Source: an uncultured Selenomonadales bacterium
GTDB taxonomy: Bacteria > Bacillota_C > Negativicutes > Selenomonadales > Selenomonadaceae
Assembly: GCA_946407175.1 (NCBI GenBank)
Contig: CAMJNB010000004.1
Span: 1-13,164, forward strand
Length of the DNA: 13,164 nt
Direction: 5' to 3'
The translations under genes and the position numbers were made by a program. The notes beneath the pieces were generated by a model, which searched no databases, was not told where the DNA came from, and saw only the letters and a list, made by a program, of their open reading frames with translations. The first letter of the stretch is position 1, and every line of letters begins with the position of its first letter. This document shows positions 7,484-13,164 of this stretch, piece by piece.

Positions 7484-7512
7484 ATTTTATCACAGCGTAT
7501 TTATTTTAGCAA
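7484..7512 (-). promoter_or_regulatory. Sigma-70-type promoter upstream of purL
   Basis: On the minus strand TTGCTA (7512-7507) and TAAAAT (7489-7484) are separated by exactly 17 bases, 28 bases before the purL start. This is the only clear promoter between the second carboxylesterase and the six-gene run below it. Its -35 box lies in the U-tract of the terminator just upstream. No purine riboswitch or PurR-type box was recognised in the short leader. Confidence 0.6.
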
Positions 7513-7535
7513 AAAAAATTAGCGCCTGTAGCGCT
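7511..7535 (-). terminator. Probable intrinsic terminator after carboxylesterase 1
   Basis: On the minus strand AGCGC (7535-7531) and GCGCT (7525-7521) form a 5-bp GC-rich stem with a 5-base loop, followed by AA and eight T (7518-7511). The stem is short, but the T-run is strong and the position suits the end of the upstream transcript. Confidence 0.5.
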
Positions 7536-7544
7536 GATAGAGTT

Positions 7545-7614
7545 TAGCCGGTAGCTTTTAGCGATTAGCTGTTAGCTTAGAGCTTAGAGTTTTAATTCTT
7601 AATTCTTAATTATA
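7545..7614. repeat. Degenerate heptamer tandem array between carboxylesterase 1 and purL
   Basis: Ten 7-bp units in continuous phase on the plus strand: TAGCCGG, TAGCTTT, TAGCGAT, TAGCTGT, then drifting through GAGCTTA to AATTCTT twice. The first units match those at 843-919. The array overlaps the stop codon (7606-7608) and last codons of the carboxylesterase, so it has altered or created that gene's end. Confidence 0.8.
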
Positions 7615-9072
7615 AATATGGCGAAGAGCGTTCAAATTTTCCGTGTTAAAATCTTTGTGGCAAGTAAAGCCTTTTGAATTTAATTCCATAGTTTGGCGAT
7701 TGTCGGCGGAATATTTTTCCCAATGCGGCATAAATTCATTGTCGGGATTGCCGGTCGTCGCAAATGCCGCAAACGCTGCTTGAACAGCCTTTGCAAGATT
7801 AGGCGCGGCATTAGGTAAATTATCCATGACATTGAAGGTATACGGCAAATCGCTATCGTGACACGCACGCACTACGTCATTTAATTGATGAGTGAAAACA
7901 TAGAAGTAGACATCTTCAAACTGCGATTGATATTCCGCCACCAATTCTTGACCTACGCGCCAGTCAGATTGAACTGCAAAATCTATGAAATTTTCTTCAG
8001 TGTCGGGACGATTTTTCAGCCACGCTTTATAAACTTCCTCCGGCGTCTGTGCTTTGTATCTTGAAAGGATAGGCGAAAATTTTTTGTGATTAGCGCGAAC
8101 TTTTTTGAAAAAGTTTTCATCAAACTGCATCCACAGCCGCCACTCGTCGGCAACGTTACCGGTTAAAAATTCAATGCCGCTCGCCGCACCGTCTTTTAAT
8201 GCTTTCAACGGATTAATCGGCAAAAATTTTCCGTCGCAAGTCGGCAAATATTCTGAAGGATTTTCACCGATACCGCCGGCGCTGAATTTTAAATAAATAT
8301 TTAAAATTTCGTCTGAGGATTTTTTCATAAGTTCGCCGACAGTTTTAACGCCGCCGGTTGCCATAAATTTTTCGGCAGTTTTCGCCGTATCTTCAGGCGT
8401 ATTGTAGAAACACAAAGTAGCGGACTGCGGAATTGCTTTAGTGAAAAGATTTTTTGCGGCAGGAGTAACCGTAAGCAACATGGTTGAAATTGAACCGGCG
8501 CTTTGACCGAAAACCGTCACGTTATCGGGATTGCCGCCAAATGCAGAAATATTTTCTTTAACCCACTTAAGCGCGGCAATTTGGTCTTTAATGCCGAGAT
8601 AGCCGCTGTCCTCAAAATTTGAATCAATCGCCGCCAAATTTAAAAATCCGAAAACATTTAAGCGGTAATTTATCGTGACAATAATAACATCGTGCGCCGC
8701 CGCAAAATTACTGCCGTTGTACAGTGAATCAACCGAACCGCCTACACTGAATCCGCCGCCGTGAATAAATACCATTACCGGCAAATTATTTTTTTCACCG
8801 CGTTTCCAAATGTTAAGCGTCAAGCAGTCTTCACTTTGCACGCTGTATGAATTGGCGTCTTCAGTAGGATCGACAGCTTGAACGGCAGCCGCGCCAAATT
8901 TTTTAGCGTCAAAAGTTTTATCGGAAGGTTGCAAAGGTTGAGGCGCGTGCCAGCGCAAATTTCCTACCGGCGGCTCAGCGTAGGGAATGCCGAGCCACGT
9001 GGTTACGCCCTTTTCGTCAACAAAGCCGTTGAACGTGCCGTAACGAGTTTTAACATTCAAATTTTCACTCAA
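7606..9072 (-). CDS. Type-B carboxylesterase (paralogue 1)
   Basis: An alpha/beta-hydrolase of 488 residues that should hydrolyse carboxylic esters; the natural substrate is unknown. It has the family signatures LGIPYAEPPVGNLRW (27-41), EDCLTLNIW (81-89), the oxyanion loop HGGGF (104-108) and GQSAG with nucleophile S191. From family position, E310 (NVADE) and H405 (ACHDSDLPY) complete the triad. No signal peptide or membrane segment is present, so it is cytoplasmic, like p-nitrobenzyl esterases. The start is TTG at 9072, with AAAGGAAG about seven bases upstream; no better start is in frame nearby. The C-terminus (RHIYN) runs into a heptamer repeat array. It is similar in layout to the esterase at 9867-11417, but the two are clearly diverged. 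Confidence 0.9.
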   Translation of the reverse strand: MSENLNVKTRYGTFNGFVDEKGVTTWLGIPYAEPPVGNLRWHAPQPLQPSDKTFDAKKFGAAAVQAVDPTEDANSYSVQSEDCLTLNIWKRGEKNNLPVMVFIHGGGFSVGGSVDSLYNGSNFAAAHDVIIVTINYRLNVFGFLNLAAIDSNFEDSGYLGIKDQIAALKWVKENISAFGGNPDNVTVFGQSAGSISTMLLTVTPAAKNLFTKAIPQSATLCFYNTPEDTAKTAEKFMATGGVKTVGELMKKSSDEILNIYLKFSAGGIGENPSEYLPTCDGKFLPINPLKALKDGAASGIEFLTGNVADEWRLWMQFDENFFKKVRANHKKFSPILSRYKAQTPEEVYKAWLKNRPDTEENFIDFAVQSDWRVGQELVAEYQSQFEDVYFYVFTHQLNDVVRACHDSDLPYTFNVMDNLPNAAPNLAKAVQAAFAAFATTGNPDNEFMPHWEKYSADNRQTMELNSKGFTCHKDFNTENLNALRHIYN

Positions 9073-9137
9073 AATAATTCTTCCTTTCTTAATGTGGTTT
9101 AAGGTAATAAAAATTCGCCGTTTTGAAATTTATAAAA

Positions 9138-9773
9138 TCAGCGATCTATATCAAGTTCGGCGTAAAGCTTATTGACTTCGTCTTCCGTGAAATTAATTTT
9201 TTCATAGGTGTCAGAAAAAATAACTTTTATACTTGCCAAACGTCCGGCAAGACGCTTTTCCTTGCGAAGTTCATAACCTGTAATGAAGACGTATTCAAAC
9301 ATTCTGTCGCCGAAAAACCAAAACAGTACGATAAAAATTTCGCGCGGCACTCCATCAAGAAAATCTGTCAACGCCAAAAGAATACCGGCGCATATTGAGC
9401 CGACTACCATAAACAGAAACATTTTTAATTCTCTGTCCTGCTCCCTTTCAACGTTGCCGAGCCTGTACAAAAAATCATCACGAATAATTTCTTTAATAGT
9501 ATCTTTCTCTTCTTCCGACAAGCAATTCCCAATGATATTTAAAACAAGCGGGTATTCATCGGGAATGGGTCCGGCGACCTCTTCAAGATAATCGACAAAA
9601 TCCAAATTCAAACTCTCTTGGTCTTTGGCGCTGTACGTACTGATTATGTCGTTGTAGCTTGAAATACAACAATGCACCGTCGCAATGCCGTTGTTGATAT
9701 AATCGCGTTTTATACGAGAATCAAGGCGGCTTTTTCGGTTGTCAAATAAACTTGTAAAATTACGTTTTCTCAT
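9138..9773 (-). CDS. Unrecognised protein with two membrane segments
   Basis: I do not recognise a family for this 211-residue protein. It starts at ATG 9773 with AAAGGGA seven bases upstream. The first 115 residues are soluble and charged, with a basic N-terminus (MRKRNF, and RKSRLDSRIKR at 13-23). Two hydrophobic stretches follow at about 118-138 and 144-164, separated by a short DGVPRE turn. A basic segment (ELRKEKRLAGR, 168-178) and an acidic C-terminal tail come next. This predicts a membrane hairpin with both ends probably in the cytoplasm. It sits between two carboxylesterases, 65 bp before the start of the first. A strong terminator ends about 20 bases before its start, so it needs its own promoter or read-through. 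Confidence 0.7.
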   Translation of the reverse strand: MRKRNFTSLFDNRKSRLDSRIKRDYINNGIATVHCCISSYNDIISTYSAKDQESLNLDFVDYLEEVAGPIPDEYPLVLNIIGNCLSEEEKDTIKEIIRDDFLYRLGNVEREQDRELKMFLFMVVGSICAGILLALTDFLDGVPREIFIVLFWFFGDRMFEYVFITGYELRKEKRLAGRLASIKVIFSDTYEKINFTEDEVNKLYAELDIDR

Positions 9774-9793
9774 TCCAAATTCCCTTTCGGCGT

Positions 9794-9824
9794 AAAGAAA
9801 AGGCAGAGGAGATTAACCCCTGCC
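9794..9824 (-). terminator. Intrinsic terminator after carboxylesterase 2
   Basis: On the minus strand GGCAGGGG (9824-9817) pairs with CCTCTGCC (9809-9802): eight pairs including one G-U, with a 7-base loop. TTTTCTTT (9801-9794) follows directly. It is placed 43 bp after the esterase stop and ends the amidohydrolase-esterase transcript. Confidence 0.8.
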
Positions 9825-9866
9825 CTGCGGCTTGCTGACTATTCGGCGTTAAATACTGTGTTAATG

Positions 9867-11417
9867 CTATGTTAAAAAATATGTTCTGTCCCAATCGACT
9901 ATTTTAAGAGCTGATTCATTTTCGGGGTGAATGTTAAATTCGTCCAATACCATAATTTTCCTTTTTTCCGTGTCGTAGAGCGGCCACTCTTTAGCCTTGC
10001 CGTCCGGCGAAATGTCTGCGCTAAGTGACGGGTTGCCGGTCTTTGCAAACTGAAAAAACATTTTACGCATGGTTTTTGAAAATGTTTCGTCCAATTCCCT
10101 TCCCGCAAGGTCTGCCAGCTCCGGATGGTTGAATACGGTTGAAAGTTCCATCGCGTGACAGGATTTCATCGCCGGTAAAGCGGATTCCGGCGTAAACAAG
10201 TATGTATACGATTTACCGCCGGCTTTTGCTTGATTCTCCGACATTCTGAACATCGGCGCCATAAATATAATTTGCTCAAAAAGGCGGCTGTTTTTTTCGC
10301 AGGATTCGCCGCCTATGTCATTGCAAAAACTTTCGACAAGCGCTTTTTCAGCGTCAGTCAGCCGTGCAAATAATTTCGTCTTGCGTTCATCAGCCCACTT
10401 GTTGAAAATTTCCACGCCGAAATTTTGAACGAAAAAATTAATTTCGTCTTTGTTGCAACCTTGAAGGAAGTCTATATCCTTCGCCGCGCCGTTGGCATAA
10501 GCGTCATAAGGATCTAAAGGCAGGCAGTTACCGTCCCGCTCAGGAAATTGGCGCATAAAAAGTACGGCAGATGCGTCAAAAAGTTTTTGTATATCGACTT
10601 TCTGCAAATCGGCAACAGTTTTACAGCCGAGTATCTCAATAAATTCATTCGTGCAACTGATAGCGTCTTTCGCAGAGCGAGTTTGATTGGGTGCGCCGCT
10701 TTCAGCAATGACGCGCTTGAAATATTTATGTGAACCTTTAATCAGCGGCAGAAGTGTCACGCTTGCGCCGCCTGCAGATTGTCCCCAAATCGTAACATTC
10801 TCTGAATCGCCGCCGAAATTTTCAATGTTATCGTGAACCCATTTTAACGCCGCAAGTTGGTCAAGCAAGCCTAAATTCTGCGCGTCGGTATAATCTTTAC
10901 CGTCCGGCAAATGTGACAAGTGGAGAAAGCCGAAAAAACCTACTCTGTAAGCGATTGTGACAAAAATGACGTCGGGATTTTCTTTTACAAGGTTGTGGCA
11001 GTCAAACATTGGATTAATCGTCCCGCCCGATTCAAAAGCGCCGCCGTAAATCCAAACTATAACAGATTTATTTTTAATGCCGTCGTCCGCTTTCCAAATG
11101 TTCAAATACAGACAGTCTTCGCCCGTGCCATATTCGGCGGCAATATCGCCCGACGTCTGTACAGGGGCTTTGCCGTAGTAATAAGCCTCGTAAACGCCGT
11201 TATCCGGTACGCAGTCAACAGGCGCCTTCCAACGCAGTTCACCGACAGGTTGACTGCCGACAAAAGGAATGCCCTTGTACGAGATAACGTTATCATTTTT
11301 TTTGCCGACGAATGTACCGTTGACGCACTTAACCGCAAGCGATTTATCGTAATTGCCTGTGATTTTTTTATTTTCACCGTACTTCGGGCGAAGTTGGTTT
11401 TCTATGTCATTACTCAT
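9867..11417 (-). CDS. Type-B carboxylesterase (paralogue 2)
   Basis: A 516-residue alpha/beta-hydrolase of the same family as the protein at 7606-9072, with an N-terminal extension of about 25 polar residues before the conserved core. Signatures are YKGIPFVGSQPVGELRW (47-63), EDCLYLNIW (100-108), the oxyanion loop YGGAF (124-128, in place of the usual HGGGF) and GQSAG with nucleophile S214. E325 (NKDE) and H421 (SCHAMEL) are the likely rest of the triad. There is no signal peptide. The start is ATG at 11417, preceded by a weak GTAGG site. Only 19 bp separate it from the amidohydrolase upstream, so they probably form a two-gene transcript ended by the terminator at 9794-9824. The ester substrate cannot be predicted; the altered oxyanion loop suggests a different preference from the paralogue. 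Confidence 0.9.
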   Translation of the reverse strand: MSNDIENQLRPKYGENKKITGNYDKSLAVKCVNGTFVGKKNDNVISYKGIPFVGSQPVGELRWKAPVDCVPDNGVYEAYYYGKAPVQTSGDIAAEYGTGEDCLYLNIWKADDGIKNKSVIVWIYGGAFESGGTINPMFDCHNLVKENPDVIFVTIAYRVGFFGFLHLSHLPDGKDYTDAQNLGLLDQLAALKWVHDNIENFGGDSENVTIWGQSAGGASVTLLPLIKGSHKYFKRVIAESGAPNQTRSAKDAISCTNEFIEILGCKTVADLQKVDIQKLFDASAVLFMRQFPERDGNCLPLDPYDAYANGAAKDIDFLQGCNKDEINFFVQNFGVEIFNKWADERKTKLFARLTDAEKALVESFCNDIGGESCEKNSRLFEQIIFMAPMFRMSENQAKAGGKSYTYLFTPESALPAMKSCHAMELSTVFNHPELADLAGRELDETFSKTMRKMFFQFAKTGNPSLSADISPDGKAKEWPLYDTEKRKIMVLDEFNIHPENESALKIVDWDRTYFLT

Positions 11418-11436
11418 ATTTATTTTTTACCTACGT

Positions 11437-13068
11437 TTACGCTTTGTAAACTTCTTCGCCGTCAACGATAGTAGCGATAACATTTGCCGTCGCGACTTTG
11501 TCTAAACTGTCATGAAGGAAGTCACAGTCAACCACCGTCATATTTGCAATTTTGCCGAACTCGATTGAGCCCAAGCGGTTTTCTTGACGCCATTGACGTG
11601 CAACGTTAATTGTCATGGCGCGCAGAGACTGTTCACGTGTAATAGATTCTTTAAGGTTTCTAGGCTCTGTTATAATGCCGCTTTCTTTAGGATAGGTGCG
11701 CGTTTCCGCCGTGTAAAAGCTAAGTTTGATGTCCATCATAGGAGAAACAGGGTAGTCTGAATGGAAGACAACGTTAGCGCCGGCATCGTAGAAAGATTTT
11801 ATGGGGTAAGCTTGATCCGCTAATTCCTTGCCCACGTACCTTACTTCTTGTTCGTAAGAGTCTCCTTCTTTCGGTGACCAAAGAGGAGCAACGCCAGGTA
11901 TGGAGTTGGTCTTTGCCATTCGCTGAATATCCTCGTCCGTAACGAAATGCAAATGAACCAAAACATTGCGCTGATCCATATCGCCGGTGATTTTTTCCGC
12001 ATCCTCAATGCAACCAAGCATGAAGTGAGTTGCGCCGCCGCCTTCGGAGTGGACATGGACTGAAAGACCTTCTTTGTCAGCTTCAGTAATAAGCTCGACC
12101 ATCTTGTCATGGTCGTTGAAAACTTCCGCACCGTGATAGCCGGGCTGGTCAATGTAATCTTGATTCTGCCAACCTGTATGCGCCTCTGTCACGCCGTCCA
12201 AAAAAGCTTTTAAGCCGACAATATGAAAATATTCATTGCTGTAGTTTGCGCGGGTCTCGGCGGCGCGGGCAACTTCAGCTTTTGGCGATTCGGGATTTTT
12301 TTGAATCAGCAAGTAGCCGTATGTGCGAAGTTTAAGCTTGCCTTCCTTTTCAAGTTCATGGTATGCTCTAAGCGCTATTGGATTAATCAGTTCAACACCG
12401 GCGTCGGCAACTGCGGTATAACCATTTTTTAAGGCTATATCCTGCCATGTGAGCAAGTAGTTTTTTGCATCTTCCATCGAAGTAGGAAATTTAGTCATAA
12501 TTTCCATAACAGGCAATTCGCAGACGTAACCGTCGGGGTCGCCGTTGTCGTCAACGTGAACCATATCGTAGCCGTACTTCTTCGCGTACGCCGCGTCAAT
12601 GCCTACCCATTCCAACGCCTTCGTGTTAAGCAACATAGAATGTCCGCCGCCGGTGTTCATAATAAGCGGCTTATCGGAACAAATTTCATCAAGGTACGTC
12701 TTTGTAACGTATTCGTCATTTTCAGTCCACCCTGCCGCCACGTAAACTTCACGCTTGGGATTTTTTGCTATAAAGTCTTTTATAATTTCGCGGTACTTTG
12801 CGTAGTCGGTTACTAAAACCTGTGCAAGATTCGCTTGTCCGATAGCTCGGTCACCTGCCATGTAGCCGTGACAATGGGATTCAAGAAAGCCGGGATAAAT
12901 GTAATTTTCGCCGTAGTCCAAAATCTGCGCGTCATTACCGGCAAGCTTTTTAGCCTCGTCCGCGTCGCCGATATATGCAAACACTCCGTCTTTTACAAAT
13001 GCCGCCTTAGCAAAAGGTCTCTTATCGTCAACAGTGATGATGTTGCCGATAACAACAGCTTTTTTCAT
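11437..13068 (-). CDS. YtcJ-like metal-dependent amidohydrolase
   Basis: A 543-residue member of the amidohydrolase superfamily (amidohydrolase 3 / YtcJ group), which hydrolyses C-N or similar bonds with a metal-bound water; substrates of this group are mostly unknown. The order of motifs fits: PGFLESHCH (59-67, metal ligands H65 and H67), GLKAFLDGV (285-293, with K287 the candidate lysine), HVH (338-340), HLH (372-374) and FHSDYPVSP (435-443, D438). The C-terminal GSIEFGKIANMTVVD (500-514) is the usual return to the small beta-sandwich domain. It starts at ATG 13068, with AAGGAG eight bases upstream. No signal peptide is visible, so it is cytoplasmic. It leads a pair with the carboxylesterase, suggesting uptake and breakdown of an esterified or amidated compound, which is inference only. 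A good promoter was not found in the visible upstream DNA. Confidence 0.9.
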   Translation of the reverse strand: MKKAVVIGNIITVDDKRPFAKAAFVKDGVFAYIGDADEAKKLAGNDAQILDYGENYIYPGFLESHCHGYMAGDRAIGQANLAQVLVTDYAKYREIIKDFIAKNPKREVYVAAGWTENDEYVTKTYLDEICSDKPLIMNTGGGHSMLLNTKALEWVGIDAAYAKKYGYDMVHVDDNGDPDGYVCELPVMEIMTKFPTSMEDAKNYLLTWQDIALKNGYTAVADAGVELINPIALRAYHELEKEGKLKLRTYGYLLIQKNPESPKAEVARAAETRANYSNEYFHIVGLKAFLDGVTEAHTGWQNQDYIDQPGYHGAEVFNDHDKMVELITEADKEGLSVHVHSEGGGATHFMLGCIEDAEKITGDMDQRNVLVHLHFVTDEDIQRMAKTNSIPGVAPLWSPKEGDSYEQEVRYVGKELADQAYPIKSFYDAGANVVFHSDYPVSPMMDIKLSFYTAETRTYPKESGIITEPRNLKESITREQSLRAMTINVARQWRQENRLGSIEFGKIANMTVVDCDFLHDSLDKVATANVIATIVDGEEVYKA

Positions 13069-13109
13069 TGTTCATACTCCTTTTTTATTTGGATATTTTA
13101 ATTGCAGGT

Positions 13110-13164
13110 TTGACAAACTCCCCACGAATAAATTCGGGGGATTCCGCTATCATCAACCAATGCC
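13110..13164 (-). mobile_element. Probable right end of an IS200/IS605-type element
   Basis: On the minus strand an imperfect hairpin (13141-13119: a 5-bp GAATC-side stem, ATTCG pairing CGAAT, four G-C pairs and one bulged base) is followed by GAGTTTGTCAA, ending in TCAA at 13113-13110. IS200/IS605 and TnpB elements end in such a subterminal hairpin followed by a TCAA-like cleavage motif, and the sequence strongly resembles ends I know from tnpB loci. No T-tract follows, so it is not an intrinsic terminator. The transposase or tnpB would lie beyond 13164. Two minus-strand frames stay open through this stretch, so the 3' end of an upstream coding sequence is an alternative. Confidence 0.45.

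Noticed and set aside
7490..7605. Purine riboswitch in the purL leader
   Set aside because: The leader between the promoter and the start is under 30 bases, too short, and no aptamer-like structure is seen.
13119..13141. Hairpin upstream of the amidohydrolase as an intrinsic terminator
   Set aside because: No T-run follows on either strand in the correct position; the fit to a transposon end is better.

Overview
All recognisable genes in this window lie on the minus strand, so transcription runs from high to low coordinates. The composition is AT-rich with Shine-Dalgarno-led genes and frequent TTG starts. The MraY matches the 324-residue Bacillus form, and the FGAM synthase is a single long polypeptide of the clostridial/Negativicutes type. 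Together these suggest a low-GC anaerobe of the Bacillota, possibly Negativicutes (Selenomonadales-like). The affiliation is an inference, not a measurement.

Layout, following transcription. At the right edge (about 13110-13164) is a hairpin that looks like the right end of an IS200/IS605 (TnpB-type) element; any transposase or tnpB gene would lie outside the window. Next come a YtcJ-like amidohydrolase (13068-11437) and a type-B carboxylesterase (11417-9867) only 19 bp apart, closed by a clear intrinsic terminator (9794-9824). A small unrecognised protein with two membrane segments follows (9773-9138), then a second, paralogous carboxylesterase (9072-7606). The roughly 150-bp gap after it holds a degenerate 7-bp tandem repeat, a probable terminator and a good sigma-70-type promoter.

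That promoter appears to drive a tightly packed mixed operon: purL (FGAM synthase, 7455-3745), a family 2 glycosyltransferase (3736-2636), a cysteine-rich CCG-type Fe-S protein (2619-1879), mraY (1886-912), iorB (826-251) and the start of a protein that may carry a CARF-like domain (230 to beyond position 1). The products serve unrelated pathways: purine synthesis, surface glycan, peptidoglycan precursor, and 2-oxoacid oxidation. The cluster therefore looks like co-transcription rather than one pathway.

The most striking signal is a set of degenerate heptamer arrays with a shared AGCT-type core. They occur in two intergenic gaps and also inside purL, where they are translated in frame at two domain boundaries. 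The second purL site continues into four copies of an 8-bp unit. Gain or loss of one unit would shift the frame, and both alternative frames hit TAG at once, which would separate the synthetase from its glutaminase domain. There is no RNA gene or CRISPR array, and no gene-free stretch longer than 300 bp.
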